Part shown: positions 10,268-23,514 of the stretch, piece after piece | How positions within the stretch are numbered: the first letter of the stretch is position 1 | Layout of the letters: each line of letters opens with the position of its first letter | Assembly: GCA_028864885.1 (NCBI GenBank) | Contig: JAGWLR010000004.1 | Coordinates: 1-64,000 of the forward strand | DNA: 64,000 nucleotides | Direction of reading: 5' to 3' | Source of the DNA: Burkholderiales bacterium | GTDB taxonomy: Bacteria > Pseudomonadota > Gammaproteobacteria > Burkholderiales > Burkholderiaceae_C | Notes under the pieces: model-generated | The model's input: only the letters and a program-made list of their open reading frames with translations | Databases searched by the model: none | What the model was told of the DNA's origin: nothing | Position numbers and translations under genes: made by a program

Positions 10268-11401
10268 ATGGCAAAACGCGATTACTACGAAGTCTTAGGA
10301 CTCGCCAAAGGCGCGTCTGAAGAAGACATCAAAAAGGCCTACCGCAAGGCGGCCATGAAGCACCATCCTGACCGCAATCAGGGTGACAAGGCCAAGGAGG
10401 CCGAAGAGAAATTCAAAGAGGTCAAAGAGGCCTATGAGATGCTCTCGGACCCCAAGAAGCGTCAGGCCTATGACCAGTTTGGTCATGCTGGCGTCGACCC
10501 CAACATGGGAGCCGGTGGCGCGGGCCAGGGCTTTGGTGGTTTCGCCGATGCCTTTGGCGATATCTTTGGCGACATCTTCGGTGGAGCCGGAGGCCGCCGT
10601 GGCGGCGGACCTCAGGTTTACCGTGGCAACGATTTGTCGTACGCCATGGAAATCACGCTGGAAGAAGCCGCATCGGGCAAGGACACGCAAATCCGCATCC
10701 CCTCGTGGGATGAGTGCGACACCTGCCACGGTTCCGGGGCAAAGCCAGGCACCAGCGCCAAAACCTGCGCCACCTGCAATGGCTCAGGCACCGTGCACAT
10801 GCGCCAAGGCTTTTTCAGTGTGCAACAAACCTGCCCCCACTGCCGTGGAACAGGCAAGATCATCCCTGAACCTTGCACCACCTGTCATGGTCAAGGCAAG
10901 ATCAAAAAGACCAAGACACTGGAAGTCAAGATCCCAGCCGGGATCAACGAGGGCATGCGCATTCGCTCTGCCGGCAATGGCGAGCCTGGCACCAATGGCG
11001 GCCCGGCGGGCGACCTGTACATCGAGATCCGCATCAAGCAGCATGAGATTTTCGAGCGCGATGGCGACGATCTGCACTGCACGGTTCCCGTGGCGCTGAC
11101 CTCTGCGGCGCTGGGAGGCACGGTCGAAGTCCCCACTCTTGGTGGCAAGGCCGAGATCGAAATTCCCGAAGGTACCCAGCATGGCAAGACCTTCCGCCTG
11201 CGGGGTAAGGGCATCAAGGGGCTGCGCTCAAGCTATCCGGGCGACCTTTACTGCCACATTCAGGTCGAAACCCCAGTCAAACTCACCGAGCACCAACGAA
11301 AATTGCTCAAAGAGTTGGATGAGTCCTTCAAAAAGGGCGGCGAAAAGCATTCGCCCAACGCCAAAAGCTGGACTGACCGCGTGAAAAACATTTTCAAATG
11401 A
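10268..11401 (+). CDS. dnaJ: Molecular chaperone DnaJ (Hsp40)
   Basis: [37 protein letters not shown]; four CxxCxGxG zinc repeats. Confidence 0.98.
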   Translation: MAKRDYYEVLGLAKGASEEDIKKAYRKAAMKHHPDRNQGDKAKEAEEKFKEVKEAYEMLSDPKKRQAYDQFGHAGVDPNMGAGGAGQGFGGFADAFGDIFGDIFGGAGGRRGGGPQVYRGNDLSYAMEITLEEAASGKDTQIRIPSWDECDTCHGSGAKPGTSAKTCATCNGSGTVHMRQGFFSVQQTCPHCRGTGKIIPEPCTTCHGQGKIKKTKTLEVKIPAGINEGMRIRSAGNGEPGTNGGPAGDLYIEIRIKQHEIFERDGDDLHCTVPVALTSAALGGTVEVPTLGGKAEIEIPEGTQHGKTFRLRGKGIKGLRSSYPGDLYCHIQVETPVKLTEHQRKLLKELDESFKKGGEKHSPNAKSWTDRVKNIFK

Positions 11402-11417
11402 TGGGTTTTTGCTAGGG

Positions 11418-11442
11418 AAAGGCACCTTCGGGTGCTTTTTTT
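11418..11442 (+). terminator. Rho-independent terminator after dnaJ
   Basis: aaaGGCACC-TTCG-GGTGCTTTTTTT. Confidence 0.8.
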
Positions 11443-11691
11443 AATCAGGCGCCAATTTCTGCCGCTTTCGACAGTCTGTACACCTGTGGGCCGACATCCG
11501 ATCAATCGATTTTGATTTTCTGTATTGCTCAGCGGGTTCTCATCCATGCAAGTTCAGACGCCGTTCGCCGCAAGGGGGGACCAGATTTGAGCTTTGGCTA
11601 CCGTGAAGCTCAAGTCCAGGACCCATCTGCCGAAAAAACCAGGACTTCGGCGAAGTCTTACTGATTGCGCTTTCATTCTTCTGAGGCAGCC

Positions 11692-13365
11692 ATGGACGCC
11701 CTCTACCCCGGCATTGACGAATCTCGAGCACTGATTGTTGACGGAAACCATACGTCACGCAGCATTCTTGCTGCTCAGTTGCGCGAGATGGGAGTCGGTA
11801 CGGTTGTCCAAAGTAGCCGACCTCAGGATGCCCGTGGCAAGCTTGAGCATGCCACCTTTGATTTCGTCTTGTGTGACTACCACTTCGAGCACTGTGATTA
11901 CAGTGGTCAGGACCTCCTGGATGACCTGCGTCGAAGTCAATTGCTCCCCTACTTCACCACCTTTGTCATGGTGACCGGTGAGGCCAGTTACAACAAGGTG
12001 GCTGAAGCAGCAGAGTCGGCACTTGACAGCTACATCATCAAACCCTATACCGCCAGCTCGTTGGCTGACCGGTTATTGCTGGCCAGGCGCCGCAAGTTGG
12101 CTCTCGCCAAAGTGTTTGAAGCATTGGAAGCCGGCGACACCATGCGAGCCGCCGCTTTGTGCGTCCAGCGTTACATCGAAGGGCTGCCCTATGGGTTGTA
12201 CGCCGCACGCATCGGTGGCGAGCTTTTTGTGCGTCAGGGGCGTTTCGATGAGGCCAAGGCGCTCTACCAAAAGCTGATGGAGCGCAATCCGCCGCCAGCC
12301 TGGGCTCGGCTGGGGCTAGCTCGAACGCTGCTGGAAAGCCAGCAAGCACCACAAGCCAAGAAGATCCTTGAAGGACTGGTGAAGGATTCCCCAGACTTTG
12401 CGGAGGGACATGATCTGCTTGGGAAAGTCCAGGTCGAGCAGGGAGACATGGCAGATGCCCTCGAGTCATACAAAAATGCCTGGAATATCACCCCCAGTTC
12501 GATCACCCGCTCAGCCAAACTTGGCGCCATGACTTTTTACATGGGCGCGGAGGAAGAGGCACAGCGACCGTTGGAGCGAGCTGCTGCGCTCGGAGCGGGG
12601 TCGAAAATGTTCGACAACCAGTCTCTGGTTTTACTTGCTTTTGTCCGCTATGACGCCAGGGATGCCAAGGGCGTGAGGCGGTGCCTGAGTCAATTAGAGC
12701 AGGGACAACAAAAAACACCAGATAGTGCTCGACTTGCACGCCAAATCGAAATCGCCAGAGTACTGGCGAAGCTCGCGGATAAGCACACCGAGGCGGCCAA
12801 GTCTGAAATGTTTACCTTGGGGCGGCAGTTGGACTCTGCGGATCTGGATGTCGAAGGAGCATGCAACATTCTTTCATTGCTCGCTCGAATGCCCTCCGAG
12901 ACGGCCAGAGGAACACGTGCTCAAGAGTGGGTTGAAGCCTTGGTTTGGCGATTCAGCGGGAACAAAGCCGCAGCACAACTGATGACTGCGGCAAGTGAGC
13001 ATCTGAGCGCACAGCACGATCAGGTATTGGCAGTCTTAGCTCAGGCGCAGAGTACGGTACAGACTGCCCTGACCTACGCCTTGACCGGCGAACGGCGCTA
13101 CACGGTAGTTGAGCTGATCAATCTGGCCAAAAAATGGCGAAATGCCAAATGGGCCGAAATGGCCGCCCATGCCCTTGAGCGCCACAAAGGCCACATTCCC
13201 GACGCAGATGCGTTGGCAAACTCGATCAACGAGTTGAAGACGCTATTTGCTGGTCAACCGAGCAAGCTCCCCTTGGGCAACGAAGACGGCCGCCAAACTG
13301 GAGGGCTTTCTCTGCGAGTGCAGAAGTCAGCCCCAGAGATCACACCAGCGGCCGCGCTGGCATGA
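11692..13365 (+). CDS. CheY-like response regulator with TPR-rich C-terminal region
   Basis: REC features (LIVDGNHTSRSILAAQLREMG, FVLCDYHF, FVMVTGE, SYIIKPY) followed by TPR-like helices (AWARLGLARTLLESQQAPQAKKILEGLVKDSPDFAEGHDLLGKVQVEQGD). Confidence 0.8.
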   Translation: MDALYPGIDESRALIVDGNHTSRSILAAQLREMGVGTVVQSSRPQDARGKLEHATFDFVLCDYHFEHCDYSGQDLLDDLRRSQLLPYFTTFVMVTGEASYNKVAEAAESALDSYIIKPYTASSLADRLLLARRRKLALAKVFEALEAGDTMRAAALCVQRYIEGLPYGLYAARIGGELFVRQGRFDEAKALYQKLMERNPPPAWARLGLARTLLESQQAPQAKKILEGLVKDSPDFAEGHDLLGKVQVEQGDMADALESYKNAWNITPSSITRSAKLGAMTFYMGAEEEAQRPLERAAALGAGSKMFDNQSLVLLAFVRYDARDAKGVRRCLSQLEQGQQKTPDSARLARQIEIARVLAKLADKHTEAAKSEMFTLGRQLDSADLDVEGACNILSLLARMPSETARGTRAQEWVEALVWRFSGNKAAAQLMTAASEHLSAQHDQVLAVLAQAQSTVQTALTYALTGERRYTVVELINLAKKWRNAKWAEMAAHALERHKGHIPDADALANSINELKTLFAGQPSKLPLGNEDGRQTGGLSLRVQKSAPEITPAAALA

Positions 13366-13374
13366 TCTTCAGCC

Positions 13375-15639
13375 TTACTCCTTGACGCAGTCGACGTAAT
13401 AGCGCACGCCGCCGGTCGGCAACTCCTCGGCAACCAAGCCATGCACGTCTGTGGCGAAGCCAGGGAAGGATGCATTGAAATCCCGCGCAAACTTAAGGAA
13501 ATCGACGATCTTCTTGTTGAAGCGCTCACCTGGGATCAACAACGGGATCCCAGGCGGATATGGGGTCAGCAAGGCGGTCGTGATCCGACCTTCCAGCTTC
13601 TCGATGTCGACTCGCTCGGTCAGTCGGCGGGCGATACAAGCATAAGCATCCGAAGGCTTCATCGCGGGTTCGAGGCCCGATAGGTAAACCTCGGTGGTCA
13701 GGCGGGCGATGTCACCCTTGGCGTACGCCTCGTGCACGCTCTGGCAAAGGTCGCGCAGTCCCATGCGTTCATACCTGGGATACTTCTTGCAGAACTCTGG
13801 CACGGCACGCCACAGGGGCTGGTTCTTGTCGTAGTCATCCTTGAACTGCTGCAGCGCCGTCAACATGGTGTTCCAACGGCCCTTGGTGATGCCAATGGTA
13901 AACATGATGAAAAAGCTGTATTGCCCGGTCTTTTCAACCACCACACCATGCTCGGCCAGGTACTTGGTGACGATGGAGGCAGGGATACCCGTCTTGGCAA
14001 ATTTGCCCGACACGTCCAGCCCTGGGGTGATGATGGTCGATTTGATCGGGTCCAGTATGTTGAAGCCCTCGGCCAGATTGCCGAAGCCATGCCATTTGTC
14101 CTTGGCTTTAAGGACCCAATCCGATGGCTTGCCGATGTCTTCTGATACCAGCTTGTCCGGCCCCCATACCTTGAACCACCAGTCCTTGTCGTAGTCTTGC
14201 GAGACCTTCCGCATGGCACGACGGAAGTCCAAGGCTTCTTTGATCGACTCTTCGACCAAGGCCGTTCCGCCTGGGGGCTCCATCATGGCTGCTGCCACGT
14301 CGCACGACGCGATGATCGCGTACTGCGGCGAGGTGGACGTGTGCATCAAGTAGGCTTCATTGAACAGGTTGCGGTCCAGCTTGACGTTCTGGGAATCCTG
14401 CACCAACACTTGCGACGCCTGAGAGATGCCCGCGAGCAGTTTGTGGGTGGACTGGGTGGCATACACCACGGCGTCCTTGGGGCGCGCGCGCCCTTTGCCC
14501 ATGGCGTGGTAGGTGCCATAGAACTTGTGGAACGCGGCATGCGGCAGCCACGCTTCATCAAAGTGCAAGTTGTCGATCCAGCCATCGAGCATGCCCTTGA
14601 TGGTTTCTGTGTTGTACAGAACGCCGTCGTAGGTGCTTTGCGTGATCGTCAAAATCCGTGGCTTGGCCTTGCGGGCATCGACGCCTTTGAGCAAGGGGTT
14701 GGATGCGATCTTCTTGCGGATGTTGTCTGGCTCGAACTCACTCTTGGGGATCGGGCCAATGATGCCGTAGTTGTTGCGCGTGGGGGTCAGGAACACCGGC
14801 ACGGCACCCGTCATGATGATGCTGTGGAGGATCGACTTGTGGCAGTTGCGATCGACCACGACGATGTCGCCAGGCGCCACCGTGTGGTGCCACACCATCT
14901 TGTTCGACGTAGAGGTGCCATTGGTGACGAAGTAGCAGTGATCGGCATTGAAGATGCGCGCGGCATTCTTTTCAGATTCGGCCACCGGCCCGGTGTGATC
15001 CAGCAGTTGCCCCAACTCTTCCACCGCATTGCACACATCGGCGCGCAGCATGTTTTCGCCAAAGAATTGGTGGAACATCTGGCCCACGGGGCTCTTGAGA
15101 AAAGCCACGCCCCCCGAGTGCCCCGGGCAGTGCCAGGAGTAGGAGCCATCCTGGGCGTAATCCATCAAGGCTTTGAAGAACGGGGGCGCCAGGCCATCGA
15201 GGTAGCTGCGAGCTTCGCGAATGATGTGCCGCGCCACGAATTCGGGGGTGTCCTCGAACATGTGAATGAAGCCATGCAGCTCACGCAGGATGTCGTTCGG
15301 GATGTGCTCCGAGGTGCGAGTCTCGCCGTACAAATAAATAGGAATATCTGCGTTCTTGAAGCGGATTTCTTCAATGAATTTGCGCAGGTTCAAAATGGCG
15401 GGATCTAATTCAGGGCCATGACTGAATTCTTCATCGTCGATCGACAGGATGAATGCACTGGCCCGGCTTTGCTGCTGCGCGAATTGAGACAGGTCCCCGT
15501 AACTGGTCACCCCCAGGACTTCGAAGCCCTCTTTTTGGATGGCGTCCGCCAAGGCCCGGATGCCCAACCCCGAGGTGTTTTCAGAGCGGAAGTCCTCGTC
15601 GATGATGACGATCGGGAAGTGAAAACGCAACATGGTCAT
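13375..15639 (-). CDS. Lysine/arginine/ornithine decarboxylase (PLP-dependent, fold III)
   Basis: Wing domain + DEAWLPHAAFHKFYGTYHAMG, ATQSTHKLLAGISQASQV (PLP Lys), PPGIPLLIPGERF. Confidence 0.88.
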   Translation of the reverse strand: MTMLRFHFPIVIIDEDFRSENTSGLGIRALADAIQKEGFEVLGVTSYGDLSQFAQQQSRASAFILSIDDEEFSHGPELDPAILNLRKFIEEIRFKNADIPIYLYGETRTSEHIPNDILRELHGFIHMFEDTPEFVARHIIREARSYLDGLAPPFFKALMDYAQDGSYSWHCPGHSGGVAFLKSPVGQMFHQFFGENMLRADVCNAVEELGQLLDHTGPVAESEKNAARIFNADHCYFVTNGTSTSNKMVWHHTVAPGDIVVVDRNCHKSILHSIIMTGAVPVFLTPTRNNYGIIGPIPKSEFEPDNIRKKIASNPLLKGVDARKAKPRILTITQSTYDGVLYNTETIKGMLDGWIDNLHFDEAWLPHAAFHKFYGTYHAMGKGRARPKDAVVYATQSTHKLLAGISQASQVLVQDSQNVKLDRNLFNEAYLMHTSTSPQYAIIASCDVAAAMMEPPGGTALVEESIKEALDFRRAMRKVSQDYDKDWWFKVWGPDKLVSEDIGKPSDWVLKAKDKWHGFGNLAEGFNILDPIKSTIITPGLDVSGKFAKTGIPASIVTKYLAEHGVVVEKTGQYSFFIMFTIGITKGRWNTMLTALQQFKDDYDKNQPLWRAVPEFCKKYPRYERMGLRDLCQSVHEAYAKGDIARLTTEVYLSGLEPAMKPSDAYACIARRLTERVDIEKLEGRITTALLTPYPPGIPLLIPGERFNKKIVDFLKFARDFNASFPGFATDVHGLVAEELPTGGVRYYVDCVKE

Positions 15640-15792
15640 TTCCTTGAGGCGAGGCAATGAAAAAAATCAAGATCGCGAGTGTAGGCGCAGACTCGCCTGC
15701 TTTTGTTGACCTTGCGCGCAAACAGTGGTCAAAAGCTAGGAATATCGAAACAACAGCCGTACACTTTCGCCAGCATGGGGAGCTGAGGTGAG

Positions 15793-16224
15793 ATGAGCGA
15801 GTCAGCGCTTTGGTGGATCGTGACAGGATTTTTCGTCAGCCTGGAGATGCTCTCCAGGTCGGCGTACTTATTCATGCTCGCGCTGGGTGCCGCTGCCGCT
15901 GCCATGGCGGCCTCTCTCGGAGCACCGCAAGCCACTCAACTGATCGCTGCGTTCATCGTGGGCGGTATCGGCGTGGCCAGCCTCCATTTTCATCTTCTGA
16001 AAAGAGGCCGATTAGCGCACGCGACTGATTTCGGCTCCGAACTCCCCCCCGTTGACATTGGCGCCGAGGTTCATGTCGATCATTGGGAATCCGACGGAAC
16101 CTGCAAGGTTCAACACAAGGGCACAGTATGCGTAGGGCGCCACTTTGGCCCGCATTTGCCCTCACTTGGAAAGCACCGGATCAAATCGGTGGACGGCCCG
16201 TTTCTGGTGCTGGAACAGCTGTGA
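15793..16224 (+). CDS. NfeD-like membrane protein
   Basis: TM-rich N-term (WWIVTGFFVSLEMLSRSAYLFMLALGAAAAAMAA) and OB-fold-like C-term. Confidence 0.65.
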   Translation: MSESALWWIVTGFFVSLEMLSRSAYLFMLALGAAAAAMAASLGAPQATQLIAAFIVGGIGVASLHFHLLKRGRLAHATDFGSELPPVDIGAEVHVDHWESDGTCKVQHKGTVCVGRHFGPHLPSLGKHRIKSVDGPFLVLEQL

Positions 16225-16236
16225 CAAGGCCACCCG

Positions 16237-16632
16237 ATGGCCGTTGAGTTGACGTCTGGTCGGAATGTGCTGGGTGGTCCGCTGAGGGCTTGCGCCTTCG
16301 ATCCACTGACTGGTTATTTTCGCGACGGCTGCTGCCGCCCTCATCCAGATGATCTGGGGCGACATTTGGTTTGCGCGCGGATGACCGACGCTTTTTTGCA
16401 GTTCTCGCTCAGCCGGGGCAATGACCTGCTGACCCCCAGGCCGGAATGGCGGTTTCCGGGGTTGAGGGCCGGTCAACGTTGGTGTGTGAGCGCGATCCGG
16501 TGGCTGGAAGCCTTGGAGGCCGGCTGCGCTCCGCCGGTGGTGCTCGAAAGCACGCACGAAAACGCCTTGGACATTGTTTCTTTGGCGGTGCTGCAAGCGC
16601 ACGCCTTGGGCGGCGGCACTGGGCCGGTCTGA
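16237..16632 (+). CDS. DUF2237-family protein
   Basis: RNVLGGPLRACAFDPLTGYFRDGCCRPHPDDLGRHLVCARMTDAFLQFSLSRGNDL matches DUF2237 signature. Confidence 0.8.
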   Translation: MAVELTSGRNVLGGPLRACAFDPLTGYFRDGCCRPHPDDLGRHLVCARMTDAFLQFSLSRGNDLLTPRPEWRFPGLRAGQRWCVSAIRWLEALEAGCAPPVVLESTHENALDIVSLAVLQAHALGGGTGPV

Positions 16633-16646
16633 TGGGCTGAGCCGCT

Positions 16647-19807
<3,161 letters not shown>

Positions 19808-19820
19808 TGTGTGATCCGTT

Positions 19821-22800
19821 TCAAGCGGCTTGGGCCATGCCGATGGCCGCCTCCATGTCTACCGCCACAATGCGGGAGACGCCTTGTTCTTGCATGGTCA
19901 CGCCCACCAGTTGTTCTGCCATTTCCATGGCGATCTTGTTGTGGGAGATGAAGAGGAACTGCGTACCAACCGACATGCTCTTGACCAGACGAGCGTAGCG
20001 TTCGGTGTTGGCGTCATCCAGCGGTGCATCCACCTCATCCAACAGGCAGAAGGGAGCCGGATTCAACTGGAAGATCGCGAACACGAGTGCGATCGCAGTC
20101 AAGGCTTTCTCGCCGCCGGACAGCAAATGAATGGTGCTGTTCTTCTTGCCGGGCGGATGCGCCATCACCTGCACACCGGCATCCAGAATCTCGTCACCGG
20201 TCATCACGAGTTTGGCGCTACCGCCCCCAAACAAGCTGGGGAACATTCGCCCAAAATGCTCATTGACGGTGTTGAACGTGGCGCCCAGCAGATCACGCGT
20301 CTCCAGGTCAATCTTGTGGATCGCGTCTTCCAGCGTCTGGATGGCATCCGTCAAATCAGCGTTTTGCGAATCCAGGAAGCCCTTGCGTTCGCGGGCGGCC
20401 GTCAACTCGTCGAGCGCAGCCAGGTTCACGGCACCCAATGCGGCAATTTCGCGCTGGATGCGGTCGATTTCTGTTTGCAAGCCATACAACTTGACCCCAT
20501 CTTGTTCAATCTGGGCAGCAAGGGCTTCCAGATCGACACCCGCTGCAGTCAGTTGCTCCATGTACTGCGCGCCGCCCAAAGAGGCCGCTTGCTCTTCGAG
20601 TTGAAGCTTGGTGATCTGATCACGCAAAGGCTGCAGGCTTCGCTCGAATTCCATTCGTTGCTCGTCCGCTCTACGCAGTTGCACAGAAAGATCGTCGTAA
20701 CGGTTGCGCGTCTGAGCGAGCAGATTTTCCTTTTCCAGCTTGACTGCCAGCGCGTCATCCAGCCCGGTTTGTGCCGTCGCGTCACTCAGTCGCGCGTGCT
20801 CTTCCTGCAGTTGCTCGGCAGATGCAGCGTTGGCTTGAATCTGCTGTACCGCCGTTTCAATGCCACGCTGCAACTCTCCTCGACGAGCCGACATAGAGCG
20901 TGCGCTGAATTGGGCCTCTTGGGCTTGCCGCTCGAGGGCACGGGATTGCTCTCGCGCTTGATTGAGTTTGCGCTCGGCTTCGATGACCGATTCCTCAAGC
21001 TGCGCGTGCTTCTCCTGAGCATCTGCCAGGCTCAGGTCAAGCTCTTCAAAGCGCGCTTCTCCGGTTGCCCGACGCTCTTGCAATTCATCCAGTTGCCCGT
21101 CGATTTCGGCTAGCTCGGCTGAGATCTGGTCACGGCGGGAGTTGGCTTGTTCGGCCTGTTGAGTCAAACGCAGTACTTCCACCTGCAGTTGATGCGTGCG
21201 CTGTTGGATCTCACTGGCTTCCCGACGAACCACGGCCAGGCGCTGAGACGCTTCCGAATAAGCTGCCTCGGCGCGGATCAGGGCCGCTCGGGCATCGTCA
21301 GCCAGCATCCCTTGTGCACGCACCTGCTTTTCGAGGTTTTCGATTTCCTGGGCGCGAGCCAGCATGCCGGCCTGCTCGGAATCGGGCGCATAGAAAGTGA
21401 CGGCGTATTGACTGACGGCATGCCCGGCACGCGTCATGATCACTTCGCCATGCGTCAGCTTGTTGCGATTGGCCAGTGCCTCTTCAAGCGAGGCGGCGGT
21501 GTACACCCCCTCCAACCAATCGTTCATCAAGGCCTTCAAACCTGCGTCACTGAGGCGAAGCAAGTCTGACAAACGAGGCAAAGTTTGGTGTGTGTTTTGA
21601 ATCCCCGCCGAGGGCAAGCTGTAGAAGGCGAGCTTGGCTGGCGGCGCATCTTGCTCAAACGCCCGCACGGTTTCAACACGGCCTACTTCCAGTGCGGACA
21701 AGCGCTCACGCAGTGCCGATTCGAGCGCGTTTTCCCATCCTGTTTCGATGTGAATCTTGGTCCACAAGCCCTGAAGCCCATCCAGCCCATGCTTGGACAA
21801 CCACGGTTTGAGCTTGCCTTCGGTTTGGACCTTTTCTTGCAGAGTACGCAAGGCCTCGAGGCGAGCAGCCAGTTCAGCGTGTTTGGCTGTTTGAGCGTTG
21901 GCCTCTTGTTGCTGAGATTTGCGTGCTTCGTCTAGCGCGGGCACCGAGTCAGTCAATTCGCTCAGTTGGCCTTCGATGACGGCTTGCTCTTCTTCGCCCT
22001 GCTCCAGTTGGCGACGAAGGTCTTGCAATCGCGCTTCATCCGGCGAGGCCAGGCCCTGGCGTTCCGTGCTAAGGCGCTCACGCCGCAAGTTCAGCTGTCT
22101 GGATTGATCGTCGATGTTGCGCGACTCTGCAGCCAGCAGTTGAATCTGCTGCTGCACTTGGCCTGCCACGCCACGTTGTTCGTTGGCTCGCTGTGTGGCG
22201 GCGCGCACGGCGTCTTCCAGGGCGGGCACATTGGTGGCCAATTCTTCGGCCTGCGCCGCCAGAATTTCGGCCTGCTCTTCGGCGGCAGCCATTTGTTCGG
22301 CCAGTGTTTCCAGTTCGGTCTCGGCACTGGTCTTGCGTTCGGCCCATTGGTCGTTTTGCGCTTTCAACTCGGCCAGTCGTTGCTCGACACGTTGGCGTCC
22401 TTCAACCACGTACCGGATGCGCTCTTCCAGGCGGCTGACCTCCAGATTGGCTTCTGCCAGCACCCCTTGCGCGACATGCAGTTCGTCGCTGGCCGCGTAG
22501 TGATCTTGGCGAACGTGTTCCAGTTCTGCTTCAACGTGCCGCAGTTCAGCCAGGCGGGCTTCCAGGCCGTTGGTCGCCTCTGAAATCGCCTGCTTGATGC
22601 GATCCGATTCGGAAGAAGCATCCCGGTGCTTCAAAAACCAGAGCTGGTGCAGCTTCGTTGTGCCCTGCTCCTGTAGCGCGTGGTAGCGGGTGGCGACTTC
22701 GGCCTGCTTCTCCAACTTATCCAGGTTGTTGTTCAACTCTCGCAGGATGTCTTCCACCCGCGTCAGGTTCTCACGCGTGTCTTTGAGACGGTTTTCGGTT

Positions 22801-23336
22801 TCGCGGCGACGTTCCTTGTATTTGGATACGCCAGCAGCCTCTTCCAGAAACAGACGCAGCTCTTCGGGCTTGGATTCGATGATCCGGCTGATCGTGCCCT
22901 GACCAATGATCGCGTAGGCGCGGGGGCCAAGACCGGTGCCAAGGAACACATCTTGCACATCCCGTCGGCGAACCGGCTGATTGTTGATGAAATAGCTCGA
23001 CGTGCCATCCCGCGTCAGCACCCGCTTCACCGCGATCTCGGCGAACTGGTTCCACTGGCCGCCCGCGCGCGCGTCCTCGTTGCTGAACACCAGCTCTACG
23101 CTAGACCGGCTGGCTGGCTTGCGGTTACCCGATCCATTGAAGATCACGTCCTGCATGGATTCGCCACGCAGTTCGGACGCCTTGGATTCACCCAGCACCC
23201 AGCGAACGGCGTCCATGATGTTGGATTTGCCGCAACCATTGGGCCCCACCACCCCGACCAATTGACCTGGCAAATGGAAGTGAGTGGGTTCGGCAAAAGA
23301 TTTGAAGCCGGACAGCTTGATGGAATTCAGGCGCAT
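19821..23336 (-). CDS. smc: Chromosome segregation protein SMC
   Basis: MRLNSIKLSGFKSFAEPTHFHLPGQLVGVVGPNGCGKSNIMDAVRWVLGE; long coiled coil; LLSGGEKALTAIALVFAIFQLNPAPFCLLDEVDAPLDDANTERYA. Confidence 0.98.
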   Translation of the reverse strand: MRLNSIKLSGFKSFAEPTHFHLPGQLVGVVGPNGCGKSNIMDAVRWVLGESKASELRGESMQDVIFNGSGNRKPASRSSVELVFSNEDARAGGQWNQFAEIAVKRVLTRDGTSSYFINNQPVRRRDVQDVFLGTGLGPRAYAIIGQGTISRIIESKPEELRLFLEEAAGVSKYKERRRETENRLKDTRENLTRVEDILRELNNNLDKLEKQAEVATRYHALQEQGTTKLHQLWFLKHRDASSESDRIKQAISEATNGLEARLAELRHVEAELEHVRQDHYAASDELHVAQGVLAEANLEVSRLEERIRYVVEGRQRVEQRLAELKAQNDQWAERKTSAETELETLAEQMAAAEEQAEILAAQAEELATNVPALEDAVRAATQRANEQRGVAGQVQQQIQLLAAESRNIDDQSRQLNLRRERLSTERQGLASPDEARLQDLRRQLEQGEEEQAVIEGQLSELTDSVPALDEARKSQQQEANAQTAKHAELAARLEALRTLQEKVQTEGKLKPWLSKHGLDGLQGLWTKIHIETGWENALESALRERLSALEVGRVETVRAFEQDAPPAKLAFYSLPSAGIQNTHQTLPRLSDLLRLSDAGLKALMNDWLEGVYTAASLEEALANRNKLTHGEVIMTRAGHAVSQYAVTFYAPDSEQAGMLARAQEIENLEKQVRAQGMLADDARAALIRAEAAYSEASQRLAVVRREASEIQQRTHQLQVEVLRLTQQAEQANSRRDQISAELAEIDGQLDELQERRATGEARFEELDLSLADAQEKHAQLEESVIEAERKLNQAREQSRALERQAQEAQFSARSMSARRGELQRGIETAVQQIQANAASAEQLQEEHARLSDATAQTGLDDALAVKLEKENLLAQTRNRYDDLSVQLRRADEQRMEFERSLQPLRDQITKLQLEEQAASLGGAQYMEQLTAAGVDLEALAAQIEQDGVKLYGLQTEIDRIQREIAALGAVNLAALDELTAARERKGFLDSQNADLTDAIQTLEDAIHKIDLETRDLLGATFNTVNEHFGRMFPSLFGGGSAKLVMTGDEILDAGVQVMAHPPGKKNSTIHLLSGGEKALTAIALVFAIFQLNPAPFCLLDEVDAPLDDANTERYARLVKSMSVGTQFLFISHNKIAMEMAEQLVGVTMQEQGVSRIVAVDMEAAIGMAQAA

Positions 23337-23464
23337 GCGATGGCGGTGACTCGAAGAGAAAAACTCGAAAAATAACCTGCTAAGTCTTTGATTTATTTAA
23401 CAAAAACTGCAATTTCGCGAGCCAAAATCAACCAGGGATGATAGCATCGGCAACTTCCCCTCCT

Positions 23465-23486
23465 GTTTGTCATCTGTTGCACCGTT
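23465..23486. repeat. Copy A of 22-nt dispersed motif GTTTGTCATCTGTTGYACCGTT
   Basis: GTTTGTCATCTGTTGCACCGTT, 29 nt upstream of queF ATG. Confidence 0.75.
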
Positions 23487-23514
23487 GCGTGCAGCGACGC
23501 ATTACCTTCGCATC

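Noticed and set aside
14197-15408. 403-aa + ORF opposite the decarboxylase
   Set aside because: Antisense shadow; composition His/Gly/Val rich.
19830-21113. 427-aa ORF antisense to smc
   Set aside because: Shadow ORF opposite coiled-coil coding sequence.
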